Shown here one piece after another: positions 1-8,109 of a stretch of DNA of 54,427 nt. A program made the translations under genes and the position numbers. Origin of the DNA: Oscillospiraceae bacterium (GTDB lineage: Bacteria > Bacillota > Clostridia > Oscillospirales > Ruminococcaceae); assembly GCA_022788225.1 (NCBI GenBank), contig JALEVO010000159.1, positions 1 to 54,427 of the forward strand, read 5' to 3'. Position 1 is the first letter of the stretch; every line of letters begins with the position of its first letter. The notes beneath the pieces were generated by a model that was not told the DNA's origin, made no database searches, and worked only from the letters and a program-made list of their open reading frames with translations.

Positions 1-50
1 CTTTGAATGTCCTCCTTTTGATTATTTTTGCAGTTGGTAGCCGCAAATTT

Positions 51-79
51 ATTATAATCAAAAGGAGTTGTTTTTTCAA
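51..79 (-). promoter_or_regulatory. Promoter for a gene off the left edge
   Basis: On the minus strand TTGAAA (74-79) and TATAAT (51-56) are exactly 17 bases apart. A strong AAAAGGAGG ribosome site lies at 11-19, and no start codon occurs between it and base 1, so the first codon lies just outside the window. The product is unknown. Confidence 0.75.
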
Positions 80-103
80 GACTTATAGCTTTAAGCTTTT
101 TTG

Positions 104-126
104 AACCCCCGGCCTAGCCGGGGGTT
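104..126. terminator. GC-rich terminator hairpin
   Basis: AACCCCCGGC (104-113) pairs perfectly with GCCGGGGGTT (117-126) across a 3-base loop, with TTTT following on the plus strand. It lies between two minus-strand genes, downstream of the pectinase stop and of the hairpin at 142-167, and may be a second barrier. Confidence 0.6.
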
Positions 127-141
127 TTCTAAATACAATAA

Positions 142-167
142 AAAAGCGCCCCTTACGGAGCGCTTTT
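142..167 (-). terminator. Terminator of the pectate lyase gene
   Basis: AAAAGCGC (142-149) pairs with GCGCTTTT (160-167), giving a T run after the stem on the minus strand, five bases past the pectinase stop codon. Confidence 0.75.
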
Positions 168-171
168 AGTT

Positions 172-3100
172 TTATTTGCCGAGGTCAGTAATCTTGATAA
201 TCTGTGCAACATAGTTCATAAGAAGTGAACTGTCATCGCCGTTTATCACATTATCTCTTACGCAGTCTGCATTAGCCTTTGCTTCATCTGAAAGAGGTGA
301 TGCTGTTTTGTTAAGCAGGTATGTGTTCAGCTTAACAACGTCTGCTACTGATACGTCACCATCAAGGTTAATATCGCCGTACTTTGAACCGTCCGGAATA
401 TTTTCTGTAACAGGTTCTGTTGTTACGACTGTTGTTGCAGCTGTTGTAACTACTGTTGTAGCTGCTGTAGAAGCAGGTGTTGAAACTGCTGTTGTATCAA
501 CTGTAGAAGCAGGTGTTGAAGCAGGTGTTGAAACTGCTGTTGTATCAACTGTAGATACCGGTGTGGAAGCAGGTGTTGAAGTTGCTGTTGTATCAACTGT
601 AGATACCGGTGTGGAAGCTGTTGTTGTTACTGCTGTTGTAGCAGGAGTTGTTACAACTTCGCCTGAACCGTCAACGTATGACATATAGAACAGGTTTGCA
701 GTATCAGCCTTTGTTATAGTATGTGCACCAGCCTTGAGGTCAACTGTGATTATACCGTCACCGCCTGATGTATACTTTGTATCGTCTACCTTGATAGTTG
801 CAGCCGGTTCAACAAATACCAGTGTAAGCTTGCCGTCAGCAGCTGCTGTAAATGTAATATTTGTTGCTGTTTCCATCTTGAGGCTCTGTGTAAGTGTAAG
901 ACCATTGTAATTTACTGTGCCCTTTCCTGTTGAAAGATTTCCTACGATTGTGTAGAATGTGCTTTCTGTGCCGTTGAGTGTAAAGTTATGAACGTGATCT
1001 CCGGCAACGACAGAATTGCTTGTTGAAGCTGTTGTGTTAACTGTTGTCTTTACTGTTGTTTCAGTAGGTCTGATTACTGTTGTTGTAACAGCAGTTGTTG
1101 TCGGAGGGTCAACCTGACCTGAACTTGTGAAATGGTAACCCATTGAGGCATAAGTACCTGTTGTTTCAACAAAGCCGGCTGTGTTGATACTTCCGTCTGC
1201 ATTTCTCCATGCTGTATGGAAGTCAGTACCCATTACAGGAACGCTGAGAGTAATGAAGTCTGATACAGCTGGTTCTATGATATCACCAGTCTTGTCGCCG
1301 TTATCAATGGCAACTCTGTCTGAAACCATGTAGTACTTGCTGTTGTAATAGATTGAGTTCTGGATAGTACCAACAAACTTATCGTTTGTCATCTTGACAC
1401 CAGGTGCTGCTCCAAGTGAAGACTGCTCGTCAGTATTGATGTAGGACATGATATTTGTGAAGTCACAGCCGTCGTCTGTACAGCGGTAGCATGAAATGTT
1501 TGGCTTGCCGTTTCCGCCTACGCCGTTGTTGTATGATGTACAGTCTGTAAGACTTTCAAGTTTCGGGTTGTTGTTGTCTGTGAAACCGCAGTTTAAGTTT
1601 TCAAATGCAAGACAGTTCTTTACGATATGACCTGTACCAACGCCTGAACCGCCCAGTTTAAAGCCGTTACCGTCGCAGTCGCCGTAGCCTCTGCCGTCCT
1701 CAGTAAAGCCGTTTCTGAATGCAACACAGTTCTGGATAGTTACAACACCGATAGGACCAGTTGCTTCTTTTGCAAAGAGATCCCAGCCGTCGTCTGAGTT
1801 GTTGTATGCCATACAGCCGTCAAATACGTTGCCCTCGCCGCAGGTAAGCTTTGCAGCAAAACCGTCGGCATTTTCCATTGTAGCCTCATCGCAGTTGTTC
1901 TTTGATGTACAGTTGAGGATAAGGTTGTTTGTCGGCCACTCTGCAATTGTTGCAGCGTTTGTGTTATAGCGTGAAATCTGAAGTCCGGTATCTTCGTTGT
2001 CGTTGAAAATCATCATTTCAATCTTGTTGTTGTTACCTGAAAGGAGCATACCATTATCGCCGGCATTTGTAATTTCAAAGCCGTAGAAGTGCCAGTAATC
2101 ACCGTCAAGAACAAAACCTCTTGCAGAACCGGAAACTTCCTGACCTGTAAAGTCAAACTTTACTGTTTCGCCCGGATAAGCCATAATTGTCTTGAACTTT
2201 CCGGCAGAACCGCTGTTGCTCTCCTCAATGAGAATAGTTTCTGTGTAATTGTATGTACCGCCAAGCAGGTAGATAGTGCCGCCCGGCTGAACCATTGTAA
2301 GAGCGCTTAATACATCAATAGGGCTGTCCTTTGTACCCTTGCCTGATGATGTAGCTGTTGGTGAGCAGTAAATAGCGTCTGCTGCAATAGTAATCTGTGT
2401 TGTTGTCTTTGTTGTAGATGATGTTGAAGCTGTTGTAGCCTTTGTTGTTACAGTTGTAGTTGCAGCTGTTGTTGTCGGATTGTCCGGCTGTGTCGGGTCA
2501 GTATTTCCGCCCTCTGAGAAACCGCTGCCGATTGCTACGATAGAATCGTCATAAGCCACAAGTGCTGCCTTAAGAGGTGCATTTACAGCATAGCTCTCGT
2601 CGTCAACGCTGTTGTCGAATGCCCACTGGAAGTCGCCGCCGTCCACACGTCCTGCCTCTGCCATAACAATTGATGGAACATCTGCCACAGCGTCAGCAGT
2701 ATAGCTGTACATTGTGCTTGCTGTATCGAAGTTATTGTAGGTTGTTCCGCCCTGCTTTGCCTTTACAGATGAAGGAACCTGTTCAGTCTTTGAAGATGCA
2801 ACATAAGCGTCAAATTCTGTATTGTTATCCTGATATGAAGTGAAGGCTTTCTGACCTGTCATGTAGTCACCGTAGGACTTGATGATACCGCCGTTCTCAT
2901 CTGAGAATATTCCGCCTGCTTCTGTATCAGAACCCTGCATTGAAATGAGCAGAGGATATTTGCAGTTTCTGAAATAGTTGTTTTCAGAGAATGCTGATGC
3001 ACCCAGTGTAACGCCTATACCATACTTTGCGTTTCCGTCAAAGTAGTTGTTGTAGGAGTGTACAGAACAGGTTCTGATACGTGGGTGACGTGAGTCTGAG

Positions 3101-4155
3101 TGGTCATACCAGTTGTGGTGGTATGTGATGTAGTTTTCTGTTGACTCTGATTTCATACCCTGGAGATTACACTTTCCGCAGTCCCAGAAATGGTTGTATG
3201 AATGTGTAATGTAGGTTGATGTCTTGGTATCGAGAGCGCCGTCGCCCTTTACCTGGTCAGCGTCTGAACCAGCGTCGCCGTAGAAGAAGTCGCAGTTATG
3301 TACCCAGATGTGGTCATTCTTCTGCTGAAGTCCGCAATCATCGCCCTCAGAGCTGTTGCAGTTCATGAAACCGATGTTTCTTACTTCAATGTTTGAACTG
3401 TTCTTGATAACAAGTCCGAAACCATTGAATGTTGTATCGTTGCCGACACCTTCAATTGTCATGCCTGCTTTTACTGCATCAACATAAAGGTCACCGCTTG
3501 GCATATTGGCAGGGTCTTCAATATTACCGATAAATCTGATTGCGATAGGTCTTGATTCCTTGCCCTTTTTGTAGCCTGTGATGATGTTCTGAACGCCTGT
3601 TACAGTTTCAGCGCCCTTGCCAGAAATATCGATATCACAGGTAATTGTGTCCTTGTTTTCGTTTGTAACATAGAGAACGATTGCATTTGATTTAAGAGTA
3701 CCGTCCTCGTTGTATGCACCTGAAGATGTGCCGTTTACAAAACCGAAACCGGATCTGTCATGAGCTTCGACAGTCATTGCAGCGGATTCGATAGCCTTTG
3801 AGGTATCCTCCTTACCGCCTGATGTAGGTACTACTTTCATAACGTACTTTCCTGCTTTCAGACCTAAAGCGTCAGCTCTGAAATAGCTGTTGTACTGTCT
3901 GATAAGCATTGAGTCCAGCTGTGTGTAGCTGCCGCCCTCAGGCTTAACGTAAACGTTGTAGCCGTCTGCTCCGCTGATTGCGTCCCATGTTACATAAGCT
4001 GATTCTTTGAGAACCGTAGCTGATGTCGGAACAGAAACAGCCGCTGAAACAATTCCCGATCTAAGATATGAATAGTTTGCTGTTGTTCCCGACATTACTC
4101 CGCCTGCCGCAATTGCCGCAGCAAGGAAGCAAGTCACGATTTTTTTTAACTTCAT
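172..4155 (-). CDS. Secreted PL1-PL9 pectate lyase with CBM77-like module and dockerin
   Basis: A cellulosomal-type pectinase of about 1327 residues that should cleave homogalacturonan by beta-elimination. Visible in order: signal peptide (MKLKKIVTCF start), a fibronectin-like domain (~45-125), a PL1 parallel beta-helix (~130-480) with the hallmark HHNWYDHSDSRHPR near 345-358, a Thr-rich linker, a PL9 beta-helix (~590-1010) with ENADGFAAKL and NNSDDGWDLF, a ~110-residue module resembling CBM77 (~1050-1160), a Thr/Ser/Pro linker built on a 16-residue repeat, and a C-terminal dockerin with loops DINLDGDVSVAD and RDNVINGDD. The start is ATG 4153-4155, behind GGGAGATAAGG; a longer reading lacks a ribosome site. 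The same PL1/PL9/CBM77 layout is known from Ruminococcus flavefaciens. Two catalytic families in one chain suggest exo/endo or Ca-mode complementarity (inference). Confidence 0.92.
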   Translation of the reverse strand: MKLKKIVTCFLAAAIAAGGVMSGTTANYSYLRSGIVSAAVSVPTSATVLKESAYVTWDAISGADGYNVYVKPEGGSYTQLDSMLIRQYNSYFRADALGLKAGKYVMKVVPTSGGKEDTSKAIESAAMTVEAHDRSGFGFVNGTSSGAYNEDGTLKSNAIVLYVTNENKDTITCDIDISGKGAETVTGVQNIITGYKKGKESRPIAIRFIGNIEDPANMPSGDLYVDAVKAGMTIEGVGNDTTFNGFGLVIKNSSNIEVRNIGFMNCNSSEGDDCGLQQKNDHIWVHNCDFFYGDAGSDADQVKGDGALDTKTSTYITHSYNHFWDCGKCNLQGMKSESTENYITYHHNWYDHSDSRHPRIRTCSVHSYNNYFDGNAKYGIGVTLGASAFSENNYFRNCKYPLLISMQGSDTEAGGIFSDENGGIIKSYGDYMTGQKAFTSYQDNNTEFDAYVASSKTEQVPSSVKAKQGGTTYNNFDTASTMYSYTADAVADVPSIVMAEAGRVDGGDFQWAFDNSVDDESYAVNAPLKAALVAYDDSIVAIGSGFSEGGNTDPTQPDNPTTTAATTTVTTKATTASTSSTTKTTTQITIAADAIYCSPTATSSGKGTKDSPIDVLSALTMVQPGGTIYLLGGTYNYTETILIEESNSGSAGKFKTIMAYPGETVKFDFTGQEVSGSARGFVLDGDYWHFYGFEITNAGDNGMLLSGNNNKIEMMIFNDNEDTGLQISRYNTNAATIAEWPTNNLILNCTSKNNCDEATMENADGFAAKLTCGEGNVFDGCMAYNNSDDGWDLFAKEATGPIGVVTIQNCVAFRNGFTEDGRGYGDCDGNGFKLGGSGVGTGHIVKNCLAFENLNCGFTDNNNPKLESLTDCTSYNNGVGGNGKPNISCYRCTDDGCDFTNIMSYINTDEQSSLGAAPGVKMTNDKFVGTIQNSIYYNSKYYMVSDRVAIDNGDKTGDIIEPAVSDFITLSVPVMGTDFHTAWRNADGSINTAGFVETTGTYASMGYHFTSSGQVDPPTTTAVTTTVIRPTETTVKTTVNTTASTSNSVVAGDHVHNFTLNGTESTFYTIVGNLSTGKGTVNYNGLTLTQSLKMETATNITFTAAADGKLTLVFVEPAATIKVDDTKYTSGGDGIITVDLKAGAHTITKADTANLFYMSYVDGSGEVVTTPATTAVTTTASTPVSTVDTTATSTPASTPVSTVDTTAVSTPASTPASTVDTTAVSTPASTAATTVVTTAATTVVTTEPVTENIPDGSKYGDINLDGDVSVADVVKLNTYLLNKTASPLSDEAKANADCVRDNVINGDDSSLLMNYVAQIIKITDLGK
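482..625 (-). repeat. Three tandem 48-bp repeats coding for the pectinase linker
   Basis: Units begin at 482, 530 and 578, each 48 bp (16 residues), and differ at few positions. They encode a Ser/Thr/Pro/Val linker with the recurring core STVDTTA between the CBM77-like module and the dockerin. The repeat could change copy number by slippage. Confidence 0.85.
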
Positions 4156-4181
4156 AACCCTTATCTCCCATAAAAATAAAT

Positions 4182-4229
4182 TTGGTATTAAACCAATTAT
4201 ATTATACGCCCCATTGTAAATTTTTTCAA
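4182..4229 (-). promoter_or_regulatory. Pectinase promoter with palindrome at the transcription start
   Basis: TTGAAA (4224-4229), a 17-base spacer and TATAAT (4201-4206) on the minus strand. Immediately downstream, TTGGT-ATTAA-ACCAA (4182-4196) is a perfect 5-5-5 palindrome covering the expected start site, which is a plausible operator for substrate-controlled repression. The promoter is clear; the operator role is inference. Confidence 0.7.
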
Positions 4230-4272
4230 TTAGCAATACTGTATAATTTTTTTACCGATTTATTGTAGTATG

Positions 4273-5634
4273 TCACAAACCATTTGCCGCATTTGTTTTC
4301 CATGAACCCTTTCTGTAAAAGGCGTAGGCAATAAGTGTTGCAATCAGCCAGCCTATCGGCCATGACATCCACACCCCTGTTGAGCCGAATCTTGCAGACA
4401 GTATAAATGAAATCACAACTCGCAGAATAAGGTCGGCAAAAGTCGACGCCATAAACGCTTTCATATTGCCGGCACCCCTTAAAAGTCCATCCAGCATAAT
4501 CTTGATTCCGACTGCGAAATAAAAAGGTGAGGCAATTCGCAGAAATTCCATGCCGGTTTCAATGGCTGCAGCACTGCTGCCGTCCTCCATAAAAAGCATA
4601 AGGGCAAAGCGGCAGAAAACAAAGTAAACTATAACAAAAGGCACTGCCACAACAAGGCTTATTTTTGCACCGGCAGAACAACCCGTTTTAACCCTGTCGT
4701 TCTTTCCGGCACCGATATTCTGTGCAGTATAGCTTGAAACTGCGTTTCCCACAGCCGCAAAGGACATTATGGCAAATGTATTAAGCTTAATAGCGGCGGA
4801 ATATCCGGCAATGACAGACGAACCGAAACCGTTGATGATACCCTGAATAAAGAGATTTCCCACAGAAACAAAGCTCTGCTGGAGTACGCTTGGGACAGTC
4901 ACCACAACAATTCTTTTAAACAGTGCCCCGTCGAATATCTTTGGCTTTACGTCATATTCAAGCTTTGACAGTCGAACAAAAAGGAGTATTACCGAAACAA
5001 CAGCGGCAATGCCCTGTGCAATAAAGGTTGCCCATGCCGCACCGGCAACGCCCCAGTCAAGTACGGCTACTAAAATCAGGTCAAGGGCGATATTCCCCAG
5101 TGACGAGCCAATAAGCAGGTACATAGGGGTTTTTGCGTCACCTAAAGCCGTGTAAACGCCGGAGGAAATGTTGTAGAAAAACAGAAATGGAAGTCCGTAG
5201 GTGTAGATGTTGAGGTACAGCGCACCGTCCGCAAAAATATTATCCGGAGTGTTGAGCAGTTTCAGCATAGGGTTGCAGAAAACCACTCCGAACACAAGCA
5301 GAAACAGGCTTACCACAGCGGACATAACAAATGATGTGTTAACAGCCGTTTTCATATCAGTCATTCTCTTACTGCCGAAAAGCTGGGAAATTATTACCGA
5401 CGCACCTATATTGCACCCCATTGCAACAGCCATAAATATCATGGTTATAGGGTAAGAAACGCCGATTGCGGCAAGTGCGTCCTCACCTGCAAAGCGTCCG
5501 GCAATAATGCTGTCGGAAATATTGTAAAGCTGCTGGAACACAACGCTCCCCAGCAGCGGCAAAGTAAACATAAACAAAACCTTTGAAGGTTTTCCTTTTG
5601 TAAGGTCGGTTATCAAAATTGTCATTCCTTTCAA
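4273..5634 (-). CDS. MATE-family multidrug/organic cation exporter
   Basis: A 12-helix integral membrane exporter of the MATE (NorM/DinF-like) family, which uses an Na+ or H+ gradient to expel drugs or metabolites. The N-terminus carries the family pattern LPLLGSVVFQQLYNISDSII, and the two homologous halves are visible through the hydrophobic segments. Length (453 aa) is typical. The start is uncertain: TTG at 5632-5634 has no good ribosome site, while the in-frame ATG at 5623-5625 sits directly against AAAGGA. It lies 36 bp downstream of trpS behind a palindrome, so it may be read through from the trpS promoter. The substrate cannot be told. Confidence 0.88.
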   Translation of the reverse strand: MKGMTILITDLTKGKPSKVLFMFTLPLLGSVVFQQLYNISDSIIAGRFAGEDALAAIGVSYPITMIFMAVAMGCNIGASVIISQLFGSKRMTDMKTAVNTSFVMSAVVSLFLLVFGVVFCNPMLKLLNTPDNIFADGALYLNIYTYGLPFLFFYNISSGVYTALGDAKTPMYLLIGSSLGNIALDLILVAVLDWGVAGAAWATFIAQGIAAVVSVILLFVRLSKLEYDVKPKIFDGALFKRIVVVTVPSVLQQSFVSVGNLFIQGIINGFGSSVIAGYSAAIKLNTFAIMSFAAVGNAVSSYTAQNIGAGKNDRVKTGCSAGAKISLVVAVPFVIVYFVFCRFALMLFMEDGSSAAAIETGMEFLRIASPFYFAVGIKIMLDGLLRGAGNMKAFMASTFADLILRVVISFILSARFGSTGVWMSWPIGWLIATLIAYAFYRKGSWKTNAANGL

Positions 5635-5640
5635 CAGAAA

Positions 5641-5662
5641 CGGAGCGGAATATTCCGCTCCG
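5641..5662. terminator. Perfect 22-bp palindrome after trpS
   Basis: CGGAGCGGAAT followed by its exact complement lies between the trpS stop and the MATE start. There is no T tract on the minus strand, so it is more likely a partial terminator or an mRNA-processing hairpin than a full stop. Confidence 0.5.
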
Positions 5663-5670
5663 GCTCAAAC

Positions 5671-6756
5671 TTATGCTTTGTATTTTTCAGACTGTGCCTT
5701 TATAAGTTCAGCATCGTCAAAGTAGTTTATTTTCATTGCCGCCTTGACTTCTGCAAGAGTCCGGGCAGCCTTTTCCTTTGCAGCGGCAGTACCCTTTCTC
5801 AGTACCTCATACACATACGGAATATCCTGTTCAAGTTCTTTTCTTCTTGCTCTTACAGGTTCAAGTTCCTCCTGCAATACATTATTGAGGAATTTCTTCA
5901 CCTTTACGTCCCCAAGACCGCCTCTCTGATAGTGGGCTTTAAGTTCATCAAGGTTTGCGTAGTCCGGCAGGTATCTTTCAAAGTGCTCCGGACGGCAGAA
6001 TGCATCAAGGTAAGTGAACACTGTATTTCCCTCAATTTTACCCGGGTCGCTTATCTGAATGTGGTCAGGGTCGGTGTACATACTCATTATCTTCTTTCTC
6101 ACGTCGTCCGGCGTATCAGAAAGATAAATGCAGTTTCCGAGGGACTTGCTCATCTTTGCCTTGCCGTCGATACCGGGAAGTCGCATACACGCCTGATTTG
6201 TCGGGAGGAGAATTTCCGGTTCTGTCAGCGTTTCGCCGTAGACAGAATTGAACTTGTGAACGATTTCCTTTGTCTGTTCAACCATTGGCATCTGGTCTTC
6301 GCCGGCAGGGACTGTTGTAGCCTTGAAAGCGGTGATATCAGAAGCCTGACTGATAGGATATGTAAAGAATCCGACAGGGATACTTGTTTCAAAATTGCGC
6401 ATTTTTATTTCAGTTTTAACAGTAGGATTTCTCTGAAGTCTTGAAACTGTTACAAGGTTCATGTAGTAGCAGGTAAGCTCGCAAAGCTCCGGAATCTGCG
6501 ACTGTATAAACATATTTGTCTTTTCCGGGTCAAGACCGCAGGACATATAGTCGAGAGCAACTTCGATTATGTTCTGGCGCACCTTTTCCGGGTTGTCCGC
6601 ATTGTCTGTGAGAGCCTGTGCGTCTGCAATCATTATATATATTTCGTCATATTCACCGGAATTCTGCAGCTCAACACGTCTGCGAAGTGAGCCTACATAG
6701 TGTCCGACGTGAAGTCTTCCGGTTGGTCTGTCACCGGTAAGGATAATTTTTTTCAT
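5671..6756 (-). CDS. trpS: Tryptophanyl-tRNA synthetase
   Basis: Charges tRNA-Trp with tryptophan using ATP; a class I cytosolic homodimer. The HIGH-type signature is HVGH (in [12 protein letters not shown], near residue 15) and KMSKS is in [11 protein letters not shown], with [11 protein letters not shown] between them. Length ~361 aa fits the family. The start was set at ATG 6754-6756 because GGAG lies 8 bases upstream; the upstream in-frame ATGs are too close to it or lack a site. It has its own promoter at 6815-6843 and a short leader, with no T-box anti-terminator visible, which is notable since Firmicute trpS genes often carry one. Confidence 0.95.
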   Translation of the reverse strand: MKKIILTGDRPTGRLHVGHYVGSLRRRVELQNSGEYDEIYIMIADAQALTDNADNPEKVRQNIIEVALDYMSCGLDPEKTNMFIQSQIPELCELTCYYMNLVTVSRLQRNPTVKTEIKMRNFETSIPVGFFTYPISQASDITAFKATTVPAGEDQMPMVEQTKEIVHKFNSVYGETLTEPEILLPTNQACMRLPGIDGKAKMSKSLGNCIYLSDTPDDVRKKIMSMYTDPDHIQISDPGKIEGNTVFTYLDAFCRPEHFERYLPDYANLDELKAHYQRGGLGDVKVKKFLNNVLQEELEPVRARRKELEQDIPYVYEVLRKGTAAAKEKAARTLAEVKAAMKINYFDDAELIKAQSEKYKA

Positions 6757-6814
6757 ATTCATTACTCCATTTATTTCCATTTATAAAACCGTTAAACGGC
6801 ATATGTTATATTTT

Positions 6815-6843
6815 ATTATACTCGTTATAGCTTTAAAAGTCAA
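6815..6843 (-). promoter_or_regulatory. trpS promoter
   Basis: TTGACT (6838-6843), a 17-base spacer and TATAAT (6815-6820) on the minus strand, about 60 bases upstream of the trpS start. The leader is too short for a T-box. Confidence 0.8.
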
Positions 6844-6894
6844 GACATCAGCACAGGCATAACGGAAATCTGTTTATTTAGCTGTTTTTCTTTT

Positions 6895-7033
6895 GTAGGG
6901 GACGGCGCCCTCGACGTCCCTGTCCGTGACCGGACCGGACAATCCGTTGTTCATTTTATGATATATGTTTCTTTGAGGCACGACCGGCAGACATACAGAA
7001 AATCAAAGGGACGTCGTGGGCGCCGTCCCCTAC
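6895..7033. mobile_element. Inverted-repeat element, copy 1 (MITE-like, 139 bp)
   Basis: Both ends carry the same 26-bp inverted repeat starting GTAGGGGACGGCGCCC and ending GACGTCCC, with one mismatch between ends. The ~87-bp interior has no convincing gene. It matches copies at 20999, 33351, 36147 and 52141 in this window. It sits in the gap downstream of the ABC operon and upstream of trpS. Confidence 0.8.
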
Positions 7034-7058
7034 AGACCAAATCCCACAACACGCAAAA

Positions 7059-7078
7059 GAGCACGGTTTCCCGTGCTC
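7059..7078 (-). terminator. Terminator of the ABC/NHL/DUF5696 operon
   Basis: GAGCACGG pairs with CCGTGCTC over a 4-base loop and is followed by TTTT on the minus strand, just past the last permease stop. Confidence 0.8.
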
Positions 7079-7086
7079 TCGTGATA

Positions 7087-8097
7087 TTATCCGACAAGTC
7101 CTGAACGCTCGATACCCTCTGTAAAGTACTTCTGCAAAAATGCGTACATTACAAGTATCGGCAGAATTGATATCAGGCAGCCTGCCTCCATCCATACTAT
7201 CTGTTCTCTGAATCCGGCTGTACCGCCCATATCCTTGAGAATTGTGTTGTTAAGCTGGTTGCCAAGGTTTTTCAGCATCAGCGCAATTGTCTGATTGCTT
7301 GTGAAGAATGTTGAGCTTACATAGTAGTCATTCCAGTACCATACAACTGAGAAAAGGAATACTGTAAGGAATGATGAAAGCGCATTCGGTATCATTATCT
7401 GAACGAATGTCCTGAGCGGTCCGCAGCCGTCAAGATATGCTGCGTCTTCCAGTTCCTTCGGAAGTCCCTTGAAAAACTGTCTGAAAATGAATATCATAAG
7501 TCCGGAACGTATTCCGTTTCCTGTCAGAGCCGGAAGATACATTGAAAGCGGATTGTTGATAAGGCTCCAGTCAGGATTTCCCAGGAAATTTCTGAACTGC
7601 TGGTACTGCGGAATCGCAATTACCTGTGACGGAACAAGTATCATAAGAACTACTATTGCGAAAAGCAGGCTCTTTCCCTTGAACCTGAAACGTGCAAAGC
7701 CGTAACCGGCAAGTGCGCATGAACAAACCTGAACAAGTGAACAGCCGATATTTAAAATCAGTGTTGTTTTGAGAGTGTTCCAGAAGTCCATGGCGTGTGC
7801 GGTGTCCTTGATTACCTGCAATGTCAGGTTTCTCGGAATCCACATAACTGTCGGGTCGTTCATGTCCGACGGGTCTCTGAACGCACAGCTTATCATGTAA
7901 ATCAGCGGATAGAGAATTACAAAACAAAGTCCGAACAGAATAAGGAATCTGAAAATCGGCCACACCTTTTCAATGAGCGCTTTTTTTCTCAGATAGGCAA
8001 TTTCCTGTTTGTTCATTGACGCCATACGGATTTTTTTAGCCTGTCGCTTTGACATTCCGTTGCCAACTTCTTTATCATCTTTTATAGCTTCAGCCAT
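7087..8097 (-). CDS. Carbohydrate ABC permease, MalG type (second pair)
   Basis: Inner-membrane subunit of a carbohydrate-uptake (CUT1) ABC importer. The protein (336 aa) has a basic cytoplasmic N-terminus, about six membrane helices and the ATPase-contacting EAA loop EDAAYLDGCGPLRTFVQIMI around residues 225-245. ATG follows GGAGGG with a 6-base spacer. It is the last gene of the operon, 12 bp after its MalF-type partner. No ATPase gene is in the operon, so it presumably uses a shared MsmK-like ATPase encoded elsewhere (inference). It differs clearly in sequence from the other MalG-type gene at 13533-14405, so the two pairs are not recent duplicates. Confidence 0.9.
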   Translation of the reverse strand: MAEAIKDDKEVGNGMSKRQAKKIRMASMNKQEIAYLRKKALIEKVWPIFRFLILFGLCFVILYPLIYMISCAFRDPSDMNDPTVMWIPRNLTLQVIKDTAHAMDFWNTLKTTLILNIGCSLVQVCSCALAGYGFARFRFKGKSLLFAIVVLMILVPSQVIAIPQYQQFRNFLGNPDWSLINNPLSMYLPALTGNGIRSGLMIFIFRQFFKGLPKELEDAAYLDGCGPLRTFVQIMIPNALSSFLTVFLFSVVWYWNDYYVSSTFFTSNQTIALMLKNLGNQLNNTILKDMGGTAGFREQIVWMEAGCLISILPILVMYAFLQKYFTEGIERSGLVG

Positions 8098-8109
8098 TGC
8101 CTGCCCTCC

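Noticed and set aside
308-688. Plus-strand ORF rich in Val/Thr repeats
   Set aside because: It is the antisense of the repeated linker of the pectinase; the pattern comes from the 48-bp repeat, with no ribosome site.
5932-6444. 170-aa plus-strand ORF inside trpS
   Set aside because: Fully antisense to a conserved synthetase and no family features.
6956-7195. ORF in the inverted-repeat element (similar short ORF near 52175-52459)
   Set aside because: The shared protein stretch comes from the DNA repeat itself; there is no start site and frames are not preserved among copies.
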